NCBI RefSeq assembly: GCF_900099965.1
Contig: NZ_FNDJ01000024.1
Coordinates: 62,001 to 126,000, forward strand
Reading direction: 5' to 3'
Length of the DNA: 64,000 nt
From: Nonomuraea jiangxiensis
GTDB lineage: Bacteria > Actinomycetota > Actinomycetes > Streptosporangiales > Streptosporangiaceae
The notes below the pieces were generated by a model. The model was not told the origin of the DNA. It saw only the letters and a list, made by a program, of their open reading frames with translations, and ran no database searches. Below are positions 7,890 through 16,600 of this stretch, piece after piece. Both the position numbers and the translations under genes were made by a program. Each line of letters starts with the position of its first letter. Within the stretch, counting starts at the first letter, position 1.

Positions 7890-8417
7890 ATGAACCGCCA
7901 CGACGTCGCCGAGGTGCTGGCCAAGCCGATCTCGCAGGAGCTGCTGGGGTCGTCGATCCCGGCGCGGCTGGCCTACGTCGGCATCGACGGCGCGCCACGG
8001 GCGATCCCGATCGGGTTCTGGTGGACCGGCGAGCACGTGGTCATGGCCACCGTGCCGAAATCGGCGAAGGTCCGGGCGCTGCGGCAGAATCCCAGGGTGG
8101 CGCTCACCATCGACACCCAGGACCAGTGGCCGCCGCGGGTGCTGATGATCCGCGGCGCGGCCGGCGTGGAGCTGGTCGACGGGGTGCCGGACGCCTACGT
8201 CGAGGCCAGCAGGAAAGTGGTGCCGGCCGAGCACTTCGACGGCTGGGAGCAGGGGGTGCGCGGCATGTACGAGCAGATGGTCCGCATCACCGTCGAGCCG
8301 GACTGGGCGAAGCTGCTGGACTTCGAGACCACCCTGCCCAAGGCCGTCGAGGATCTGCTGCCGGCGCAGGCCGCAGGGGTGACGGCCGGTGGACCGGGCG
8401 TACGGCGTGAGAGCTGA
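7890..8417 (+). CDS. Pyridoxamine 5'-phosphate oxidase-like flavin-binding protein
   Basis: 175 residues from the ATG at 7890 (GGAGAAGGA upstream). A split-barrel PPOx fold is suggested by SIPARLAYVGIDGAPRAIPIGFWWTGEHVVMATVPKSAKVRALRQNPRVALTID, which has the usual strand pattern and the K-x-R-N/Q-P-x-V-A-L motif before the cofactor site. In actinobacteria many such proteins bind F420 or FMN rather than acting on pyridoxamine phosphate. First gene of a likely operon: the next gene starts 13 bp downstream. It may be part of the sigma factor's regulon, or supply a redox function linked to it (inference). Confidence 0.8.
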   Translation: MNRHDVAEVLAKPISQELLGSSIPARLAYVGIDGAPRAIPIGFWWTGEHVVMATVPKSAKVRALRQNPRVALTIDTQDQWPPRVLMIRGAAGVELVDGVPDAYVEASRKVVPAEHFDGWEQGVRGMYEQMVRITVEPDWAKLLDFETTLPKAVEDLLPAQAAGVTAGGPGVRRES

Positions 8418-8430
8418 GGAGGAGACGACC

Positions 8431-8838
8431 ATGGCCAAGTTCATGTTGCTGACCAAACACGACGACGACTTCGGGGTGGGTCCGATGTCGGAATGGGATC
8501 CCGACGACATGACCGCGCACCTGGAATACCTGCGGAAGCTGAACCAGGCGCTGATCGACAGCGGTGAGCTGGTCGAGATGCGGGCGCTCGCCGGGCCGGA
8601 GGCGGTCAAGGTCGTCACGTTCGACGGCCAGGGCGGCCCGGTGGTCACCGACGGGCCGTACACCGAGGTCAAGGAGGTCCTGGCGGGCTACCAGCTGGTC
8701 GATGTGGAGTCCGAGGCACGCGCGATCGAGATCGCCGCGCAGGTCTCGGCCGCGCCCGGACCTGGCGGCGTGCCGCTGCGGCAGGCGATCGAGGTGCGGC
8801 AGGTCATGGGCGGGTTCCCCGACCCGGCGGACCTATGA
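8431..8838 (+). CDS. YCII-related (DGPF domain) protein
   Basis: 135 residues. The DGPF/YCII signature is present as VVTDGPYTEVKEVLAGYQLVDVES, after the opening AKFMLLTKHDDDF. Proteins of this type are found next to one group of ECF sigma factors (ECF42), in which the sigma factor drives its own DGPF partner. Here the gene overlaps the sigma factor gene by 4 bp (ATGA), so the two are translationally coupled. The biochemical role of DGPF proteins is not established; a small-molecule-binding ferredoxin-like fold is known for YCII. Confidence 0.88.
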   Translation: MAKFMLLTKHDDDFGVGPMSEWDPDDMTAHLEYLRKLNQALIDSGELVEMRALAGPEAVKVVTFDGQGGPVVTDGPYTEVKEVLAGYQLVDVESEARAIEIAAQVSAAPGPGGVPLRQAIEVRQVMGGFPDPADL

Positions 8839-10064
8839 CCTCGACCGCGGACATCGAGGACCTGCTGCACGAGCTGACGCCGCAGGTCCTCGGCGCCCTC
8901 GTACGGCGCTACGGCGACTTCGACGCCGCCGAGGACGCCGTACAGGAGGCACTGCTGGCCGCCAGCCTGCACTGGCCGGGCGAGGGGCTGCCGGACAACC
9001 CGCGCGCCTGGCTCATCCAGACGGCCGTGCGGCGGTTGACCGACCACTACCGAAGCGACCAGGCACGACGGCGCAGGGAGGAGTCCGCCGCGCTGCGCGA
9101 GGTGCCCGGCGCGGAGCCGGCGCAGCGGGACGACGCGCTGGTGCTGCTGTTCATGTGCTGCCATCCGGCACTCACCCCGGCCTCGGCGATCGCGCTGACG
9201 CTGCGCGCGGTCGCCGGTCTGACCACCGCGGAGATCGCGGCGGCGTTCCTGGTGCCGGAGGCGACGATGGCGCAGCGGATCAGCCGGGCCAAGCAGAAGA
9301 TCAAGGTCTCTCGCATCCCGTTCCTGATGCCCGGGCCGGAGGAGTTCGGGGCGCGGCTGGGATCCGTGCTGCGCGTGCTCTACCTGCTGTTCAACGAGGG
9401 TTACGCCAGCAGCGCGGGCGCCGACCTGCACCGTACGGACCTGTCCGGCGAGGCGATCCGGCTGACCAGGGCCGTGCGCGCGATGCTGCCCGAGAACGGC
9501 GAGGTCACCGGACTGCTGGCGCTGATGCTGCTGAACGACGCGCGGCGCCCGGCCCGCGCCGGGGAGCACGGCGAGCTGATCCCGCTGGCCGACCAGGACC
9601 GGACGCGGTGGAACCGGGCGGCGATCGCGGAGGGGATGCGGCTCGTCGCGACCGCGATGTCCGGCGGCGTGGTCGGCGAATACCAGTTGCAGGCCGCGAT
9701 CGCCGCGCTGCACGACGGCGCGGAACGCGCGGAGGACACCGACTGGCCGCAGATCCTCGGCCTGTACGGCCTGCTGGAGCGCCTCACCGGCAACCCGATG
9801 GTGGCACTGAACCGGGCCGTCGCCACCGCCATGGTGCACGGCCCCCGAGCCGGGCTGGACCTCGTGGCGCCGCTGGAGGAGCGGCTGCCCGGCCACCACC
9901 GGCTGGACGCCGTCCGCGGCCATCTGCTCGACATGCTCGGCGACACCGAGGCCGCCGCGGCGCACTACCGCGCGGCCGCCGCCAAGACCACCAGCGAGCC
10001 CGAACGGCATTACCTGATCAACCAGGCGGCCAGGCTCAACAGGTCGCGCACCGAGCCCGGTTAG
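8835..10064 (+). CDS. ECF RNA polymerase sigma factor, DGPF-associated (ECF42 type)
   Basis: 409 residues, much longer than a minimal ECF sigma. Region 2 covers about 10-80 (YGDFDAAEDAVQEALLAASLHW, then NPRAWLIQTAVRRLTDHYR). Region 4 covers about 105-165 (ALTLRAVAGLTTAEIAAAFLVPEATMAQRISRAKQKI). The C-terminal 220 residues form a helical TPR-like extension (FNEGYASSAGADLHRTDLSGEAIRLTRAV, then LMLLNDARRPAR) that is conserved in the group and takes the place of an anti-sigma factor. The start codon overlaps the preceding DGPF gene. No anti-sigma gene is adjacent, consistent with the family. Confidence 0.92.
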   Translation: MTSTADIEDLLHELTPQVLGALVRRYGDFDAAEDAVQEALLAASLHWPGEGLPDNPRAWLIQTAVRRLTDHYRSDQARRRREESAALREVPGAEPAQRDDALVLLFMCCHPALTPASAIALTLRAVAGLTTAEIAAAFLVPEATMAQRISRAKQKIKVSRIPFLMPGPEEFGARLGSVLRVLYLLFNEGYASSAGADLHRTDLSGEAIRLTRAVRAMLPENGEVTGLLALMLLNDARRPARAGEHGELIPLADQDRTRWNRAAIAEGMRLVATAMSGGVVGEYQLQAAIAALHDGAERAEDTDWPQILGLYGLLERLTGNPMVALNRAVATAMVHGPRAGLDLVAPLEERLPGHHRLDAVRGHLLDMLGDTEAAAAHYRAAAAKTTSEPERHYLINQAARLNRSRTEPG

Positions 10065-10316
10065 ACGGCGCGGAGGACGATTTCGCCGTTCAGCGGACGT
10101 CCTTGCACGCGAGCCCGACCGAGGGCCCCGTCGGCGCGTTGACCAGGTCCCATCCCTCGGCGCACGCCTTGCCGGCCCCCGCGGCTGACCGTCGTGATGG
10201 ACGGATTGGAGTCGGACTGCTGCCCGCGGCCCTGACCTGAGCGGGGAGCGTGCGGTGGGGCCTCCGGGTGGCTCGGTGACGGCGGTCCGGGGTGCTGAGG
10301 TGGCCCGGGGCGGCCG

Positions 10317-11207
10317 CTAGGCGAGGTTGGCCTTCACTGCCGGGACGACCTCCTCGGCGAAGCGCCGGACCTGGTCCACGCTCTGGCGCTCCGGCCAGAA
10401 GACGAAACCGGTGAACGGCTGCTCCGCGGCGATCCTGGTCAGCTCGGCGGCCCAGCCGTTCGCGCCGGCACGCAGGGGGTCGGCGCCGGTGGTCAGCCGC
10501 GCCCCGCTCCCGTTCGCCTCGATGGTGCCGACCACCTGGGCCAGCCGCACGACCGACCCGGGGTCGCGACCGGCGTCCTCGGCGGCCCTGTCGATGATGT
10601 GGTGGGACTCGGCCCACCGCTCGTACGGCAGGTAGGACGGGATCGGCGCCGCCCAGCCGTCCGCCACCCGGCCCGTGAGCGCCAGGCTGCGCGGCCCCTG
10701 CGCGCCGATCCACACGTTGATCGGCGGCGTGCCGGCCTCGGCTCCGTGCACCCCGTCCACCCGGTAGTGGTCACCGTGGAAGCGCACGCTCCGTCCCGGC
10801 GACCACAGCTCTCGCATGATCGTGATCGCCTCTTCAAGGGCGGCCAGCGCCTCGGCGGACGAGCGCCGGGGCACGCCCATCGCGGTGATGGCGTCCCAGT
10901 AGCCGCCGGCGCCGATGCCGAGCTCGAACCGGCCGCCGGAGAGCACGTTCAGCGTCGCCGCCGTCCGCGCCAGCAGGGCGGGCGGCCGCAGCGGCAGGTT
11001 GGCGACGTCGGGGAAGAAGCGCAGGCGGGTGGTGCGGGTCAGCAGGTGCCCGATGAGCGCCGGCGCGTCCAGGAAATCCGCCACGTACGGATGGTCCTGC
11101 ACGCCGACGAGGTCGAGCCCGCCACGCTCGGCGACGTCGGTCACGTCGTGTACGAGAGAAAGGTCATGGGACGGGGTCAGCGAGATCCCGAAGACATATG
11201 CGCTCAT
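10317..11207 (-). CDS. LLM-class (luciferase-like) F420/flavin-dependent oxidoreductase
   Basis: 296 residues. The bacterial luciferase-like TIM barrel is shown by ISLTPSHDLSLVHDVTDVAERGGLDLVGVQDHPY, then LPLRPPALLARTAATLNVLSGGRFELGIGAGGYWD, then INVWIGAQGPRSLALTGRVADGWAAP. The non-prolyl cis-peptide region and the GGRFELGIGAG loop are typical of F420-dependent members. The ribosome binding site is weak. It lies 39 bp downstream of the SpoIIE phosphatase gene on the same strand and may be its last operon partner, but a functional link is not obvious. The substrate is unknown. Confidence 0.85.
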   Translation of the reverse strand: MSAYVFGISLTPSHDLSLVHDVTDVAERGGLDLVGVQDHPYVADFLDAPALIGHLLTRTTRLRFFPDVANLPLRPPALLARTAATLNVLSGGRFELGIGAGGYWDAITAMGVPRRSSAEALAALEEAITIMRELWSPGRSVRFHGDHYRVDGVHGAEAGTPPINVWIGAQGPRSLALTGRVADGWAAPIPSYLPYERWAESHHIIDRAAEDAGRDPGSVVRLAQVVGTIEANGSGARLTTGADPLRAGANGWAAELTRIAAEQPFTGFVFWPERQSVDQVRRFAEEVVPAVKANLA

Positions 11208-11246
11208 GGTTCTTGCACCGTACTGCAGGGATGTGCCGGAACCCGA

Positions 11247-13607
11247 TCAGCCGAGACCGGCGGGTTGACCGGGCGACACGAGCTGGATGCCCACCAGGCA
11301 GGTGTCGTCGTCGGTGTCGGAGTTGCTGTGGGTCAGCAGGTGGTCGAGGCGGTGCTCCAGGGTCGTCGTCGGATGGCTGGCGGTGAGCAGGAGCTGCCGC
11401 TGCGAGTCATGGATGGCACGGTCGCGGCGTTCGATGAGACCGTCGGTGTACATGAGGAGGCTGTCGCCAGGCAGAAGCTGGATCTGGTCCTCCTCGTACT
11501 CGACCTCGGAGACGGCGCCCAGGAGCAGGCCGCCGATCATCTCCAGCTCCGACGCCTTGTCCTGGCGGACGAGAATGGGCGGCATGTGCCCGCCGCGGGC
11601 CCAGCGCAGCGTACGGGTCTCCGGGTCGTACAGGCCGCAGATGGCGGTGGCCGTCACGTTGTCCGTCAGGTGGTGCGCGACCATGTTGAGCCAGGTCAGC
11701 AACTGCCCGGGACCGGCCCCGGTGGCGGCCAGGCCGCGTAGCGCGTTGCGCAGAGCGACCATGCCGGTGGCCGCCTCGATGCCGTGGCCGGCCACGTCGC
11801 CCACCGACACCAGGATCCGCTTCGACGGCAGCACGACGGCGTCGTACCAGTCGCCGCCGATGAGGTGCTCCTTCTCCGCGGGCCGGTAGCGCACGGCGAT
11901 GTTCAGGTCGAACGCCTCCATCGGCCCGCGCGTGACCGGCATGATGGCGCGCTGCAGTTGCAGGGCGAGCTTGTTGCGCTCGGCGGCCTGCTGCTCGGTG
12001 TGCGTGAGCTGGTCGCGCGTGGCGGCGAGCGCGACCTCCGTCCAGTGCTGGGCGGACACGTCCTGGTACGCGCCCCGCACGGCGAGCAGGCGGCCGTCGG
12101 TCGCGAGGACGGGCTCGGCGACGACCCTGGTGTGCCGGGCGATGCCGTCGGGGCGTTGCAGGCGGAAGGCCGTCGTGGCGGGGCGGCGGTGGTGGAGGAC
12201 CGTACGGAGGAAGCGGCCGATGACGGTCGCCTCGTCCGGATGCGCGTGGTCGCCGAGCCGTTCCAGCGGGATGGGTTCGGAGCCGGGCTTCAGGCCGTAC
12301 AGGTCGTACAGCTGGCTGTTCCAGGAGATCTTGCCGGTGAGCGTGTTCTCCTCGAAGCCGCCGATGCGGCCGAGCCGCTGGGCGTGCTGGAGCAGGCTGG
12401 CCAGCCGGGTGGCCTCGTCCTGCAGCCGCCAGATGAGCAGCACCGCGTCGTCGTGCCGGGTGATGCTGACGGTCACGAGGTTCTGCAGCGGCACCTCCTC
12501 CACCAGCGCGGTCAGCGTCATGTTCTCGGCCACGAACGGCTCGCCGGTCGCGTGCACGTGTTCGATCTTCGAGAACAGCCCGTCGTCACCGGCCGCCAGC
12601 GGGTACGCCTCCAGCAGTAAGGAGCCGGCCACCGCGCCGTGCGGGCGGCCCGCAGGGTCCACGAAGCGGGAGTTGACGTGGCAGACGCGGTAGTCGGTGA
12701 GGTGCCCACCGGCGTCCAGGTGCGGTCGCAGCACCATGGCGGCGTCGGGCAGCGCGTCGGCCAGCACGATCAGCCGGGACAGCCCGGCGCTGCGGGCCCC
12801 GTCGTCGGGGATCTCCAGGGTGTGGGCGCACAGCTCGGCGAGGGCTTCGACCTGTTTCTGCACCTGGGGCGGTTGCGGCTCTATCGGGCCCGGCCAGCTG
12901 ATCTCCAGCACTCCCAGGATCCGGCCGCCGGTGCCCGCCGGCACGGCGACCCGGCCGCCGTACGGGGTGATGCCCATCCCGATGGTGGGCCGGCCGACGT
13001 CACCGAGCGCCCTGACCCACACGGTACGCCGTTCGACCAGCGCGTCACGGGCCGGCGTCTGCACGCCAGGCGGGACGTAGCGCCACCGCTCCGCCTCCGC
13101 CGGGTTGAAGCCCGCGTAGCCCGCCAGACTGAGTGAGCTGTCGGAGCCGACGGCCCAGACGGCGACCGCCGTGGCGCCGAGCGGGGCCAGCGCGTGCTCC
13201 AGCAGTGACTCGGCCACCGCCTGCGCGTCCGTGGCGGCGACCACGCCGTTCTCGGCCGAGCGCAGCCGTACCGCCATGCCGGAGGTCCCGCGCTGGTCGG
13301 GCCGCGACCGTGCGGCCTCCAGGAACTCGTGGGTGGCCTCGCTGATCCGGTCCTGGGCCGCCTGGTTGATGATGTCGGCGGCCAGCTCCAGCTGGGTCAC
13401 GCCGGCCTGCTCGGCGAGGAGCTCCAGCTGCTTCGCGGCGCCGGCCAGCCCGCACTGCAGGCGTTCGATCAGGATGCCCTTGGCCACCTCGATCAGCGCG
13501 CGTCCCTCGGCCGCGCGCTGGGCCTCCTGGATCTGCCTGGTCAGCCGGTCGATGGTGGCGGCCAGCCGCCCGATGGTGCTGACGGCCGACGGCTGGACGC
13601 TGTGCAC
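11247..13607 (-). CDS. ANTAR-GAF-PAS-SpoIIE multidomain PP2C phosphatase
   Basis: 786 residues, GTG start at 13607 with GGAG upstream. Near 20-85 is an ANTAR-like helical RNA-binding motif (RALIEVAKGILIERLQCGLAGAAKQLELLAEQAG, then ADIINQ). A GAF-like sensor follows (about 115-275), then a PAS region (about 395-505, with GGFEENTLTGKISWNSQLYDLYG and FRLQRPDGIARHTRV), and a SpoIIE/PP2C phosphatase (about 540-775) with metal-binding motifs GGDWYDAVVLP and VGDVAGHGIEAA plus LLMYTDGLIERRD. Such phosphatases usually reset anti-sigma-antagonist proteins. It lies 48 bp after the hybrid histidine kinase gene, so the two probably form one signalling unit. Confidence 0.9.
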   Translation of the reverse strand: MHSVQPSAVSTIGRLAATIDRLTRQIQEAQRAAEGRALIEVAKGILIERLQCGLAGAAKQLELLAEQAGVTQLELAADIINQAAQDRISEATHEFLEAARSRPDQRGTSGMAVRLRSAENGVVAATDAQAVAESLLEHALAPLGATAVAVWAVGSDSSLSLAGYAGFNPAEAERWRYVPPGVQTPARDALVERRTVWVRALGDVGRPTIGMGITPYGGRVAVPAGTGGRILGVLEISWPGPIEPQPPQVQKQVEALAELCAHTLEIPDDGARSAGLSRLIVLADALPDAAMVLRPHLDAGGHLTDYRVCHVNSRFVDPAGRPHGAVAGSLLLEAYPLAAGDDGLFSKIEHVHATGEPFVAENMTLTALVEEVPLQNLVTVSITRHDDAVLLIWRLQDEATRLASLLQHAQRLGRIGGFEENTLTGKISWNSQLYDLYGLKPGSEPIPLERLGDHAHPDEATVIGRFLRTVLHHRRPATTAFRLQRPDGIARHTRVVAEPVLATDGRLLAVRGAYQDVSAQHWTEVALAATRDQLTHTEQQAAERNKLALQLQRAIMPVTRGPMEAFDLNIAVRYRPAEKEHLIGGDWYDAVVLPSKRILVSVGDVAGHGIEAATGMVALRNALRGLAATGAGPGQLLTWLNMVAHHLTDNVTATAICGLYDPETRTLRWARGGHMPPILVRQDKASELEMIGGLLLGAVSEVEYEEDQIQLLPGDSLLMYTDGLIERRDRAIHDSQRQLLLTASHPTTTLEHRLDHLLTHSNSDTDDDTCLVGIQLVSPGQPAGLG

Positions 13608-13655
13608 GTTCTGCTGCTCCTCGCGGTTGGACTACGTGGTGGGGGGAGGGCGGGC

Positions 13656-16600
13656 CTACAGGCCGAGCCAGTGCCGGATCCGCTGGAGGAGGTGGTCGGT
13701 GTCCACCGGTTTGGTCACGTAGTCGCTGGCCCCGGCGTTCAGGGCCTTCTCCTGGTCGCCCGGCATCGCCTTGGCGGTCACCGCGATGATCGGCAGATCC
13801 GCGTACTGCGGCATGGCCCGGATCGTCGTGGTGGCGACGTAGCCATCCATCTCCGGCATCATCACGTCCATCAGAACGAGGTCGATGTCGGGGTGGCCGG
13901 TCAGGGTCTCGATGCCGTGCCGGCCGTTCTCCGCGTGCAGCACGGTCATGCCGTGGAGCTCCAGGATGCTGGTGATGGCGAAGAGGTTGCGGGTGTCGTC
14001 GTCGACGACCAGCACCTTCCGCCCGGCCAGCAGTCCGTCCACGTCCTGCTTCGCGGGCGCCTGGATCGCGTCGGGCCGGATCAGCGGCAGCACGTCGCCG
14101 GGCTGCTCGGCCGTGAGGTGCAGCGCGATGCGCTCGCGCAGGTCGTCCAGGCTGGACAGGAGCTCCAGCGCCTGGTTCTGCGCGCGCCGGCTCAGGCGCG
14201 CCTTCTGCTGGGCGGTGGTCCGCCAGTTGCTGTAGGCGAGCACGGGGACCACGCCCAGCGCAGGGTCGCCGTCCATGGCCTCCAGCAACCGGAAGGCCAT
14301 CAGGTCCGGCATGTCCAGGTCGAGGACCATGCAGTGGCAGGGCTGGGCGGCCAGCGTCGCGGCCGCCTCCTCCGCTCCCACGGCCGTGATGACCTCGATC
14401 GTCCCGTCCTCGCGGTCCGACAGCTCGCGTACGACGCTCTCGGCGACCAGCGACAGCAGCCCGCTCACGCGCTGCTCGATCACCAGGAGCCGCCGGGGCT
14501 GCGCCGGCGCCTCGGGCGTGCGCGACTCGGCGCCCTCGCCGACCCCCTCCTCCTGCGCCCGGTCGCCGGACGCGGCCGTGCCCGGCACGCGGGTGGCGGA
14601 CTGGGCGAAGGTGGGGTGCGCGATCGGCAGGTAGAGCGTGAACACGCTGCCCTGACCCGGTGTGCTCTGCACGCCGATCGCGCCACCGAGCAGGTAGGCG
14701 ATCTCGCGGGAGATCGACAGGCCCAGGCCGGTGCCGCCGTATTTGCGGCTGGTGGTGCCGTCGGCCTGCTGGAACGCCCCGAAGATCACCTCCAGCTGCT
14801 GCTCGGGGATGCCGATGCCGGTGTCGGTGACGCGCAGGGCGATGACCGTACCGCTGGCGCGTACGGCGGCGGGCAGCTCGGACTGGGAGGCCGGTTCGAT
14901 GCGCAGCTCCACGCTGCCCGTCTCGGTGAACTTGACCGCGTTCGAGAGCAGGTTGCGCAGCACCTGGCGCAGCCGCGAGTCGTCGGTGAGCAGCTCGCCC
15001 GGCATGCCGGGGGCGGTGTAGACGGTGAAGTCGAGGCTCTTCTCGCTGGTCATCGGCCGGAACGTGGCCTCGACGTAGTCCAGCAGCCGGCGCAGCGGCA
15101 CCCACTCGGGGTTGACGTCCATCTTGCCCGCCTCGACCTTCGACAGGTCGAGGATGTCGTTGATGAGCTGCAGCAGGTCGGAGCCCGCCGAGTGGATGAT
15201 CTCCGCGTACTCGACCTGCTTGGGCGTGAGGTTGCGGGTGTGGTTCTGGGCGAGCAGCTGGGCCAGGATGAGCAGCGAGTTGAGCGGGGTGCGCAGCTCG
15301 TGGCTCATGTTGGCGAGGAACTCGCTCTTGTACTTCGAGGTCAGCGCGAGCTGCTGGGCGCGGTCCTCGATCTCCTGCCTGGCCTGCTCGATCTCCAGGT
15401 TCTTGGCCTCGATGTCGCGGTTCTGGCTGGCCAGCAGCGTGGCCTTCTCCTCCAGCTCGGCGTTGGAGCGCTGCAGCTCCTCCTGCTGGCTCTGCAGCTC
15501 CTCCGAACGCGCCTGCAGCTCCGAGGCCAGCCGCTGCGACTCCTTGAGCAGCTCGTCGGTCCGTACGTTCGCCACGATCGTGTTGAGGTTGACCCCGATG
15601 GTCTCCATGAGCTGTTCGAGGAAGGCCCGGTGCACCGGCGTGAACGCCTGCACCGAGGCCAGCTCGATCACGCCGAGCACCTGCTCCTCGGCCACGATCG
15701 GCAGCACGATGAGCGAGGCCGGCTCGATCTTGCCGAAGCCGGAGTCGATGGTGATGTGGCCCGAGGGGATGTCATCGGTCAGCGCCACCATCCTGCGGCT
15801 GCTCGCGGCCTGCCCGATGAGCCCGTCACCCAGCCGGAACCGGGGAGCGCGCGGCGCCTCGGTGGGGTAGCCGTAGGCGCTGATCAGCTTGAGCTCGTTC
15901 TCCTCGGCCAGGAAGAAGGCCCCGTACTGGGCCGAGACCAGCGGCGCCAGCTCGTTCATCACCAGCTCGGCCACCGTGGCAAGGTCGCGCTGTCCCTGCA
16001 TGAGCCCCGACATGCGGGCCAGGTTGGACTTGAGCCAGTCCTGGCGCTCGTTGGCGGTGGTCGTCTCGCGCAGCGACTTCACCATCGAGTTGATGTTGTC
16101 CTTCAGGTCGGCCAGCTCGCCCTCGGCGTCCACGGTGATCGACCGGGTCAGGTCACCGCTGGTGACGGCGCTGGTCACCTCGGCGATGGCACGGACCTGC
16201 CGGGTGAGGTTCCCGGCCAGCTCGTTGACGTTCTCGGTGAGCCGCTTCCAGGTGCCGGACACGCCCTCGACCTCGGCCTGGCCGCCCAGCCTGCCCTCGC
16301 TGCCCACCTCGCGGGCCACCCGGGTCACCTCGGCGGCGAACGACGAGAGCTGGTCCACCATCGTGTTGATCGTGGTCTTCAGCTCCAGGATCTCGCCCCG
16401 GGCGTCCACGTCGATCTTCCGGGTCAGGTCGCCCAGGGCCACCGCCGTGGTGACCTGAGCGATGCTGCGTACCTGGTTGGTCAGGTTGTCGGCCATCGAG
16501 TTGACGTTGTCGGTGAGGTTCTTCCAGGTGCCGGCCACGTTCGGGACGCGGGCCTGGCCGCCGAGCTGTCCCTCGGTGCCGACCTCGCGAGCCACTCGGG

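Noticed and set aside
10090..10230. Minus-strand segment reading GKACAEGWDLVNAP then TGPSVGLACKDVR
   Set aside because: It resembles the C-terminal tail of a small secreted protein, but no start codon, signal peptide or upstream homologous part exists; upstream the frame enters the luciferase-like gene as a shadow. At most a gene remnant.
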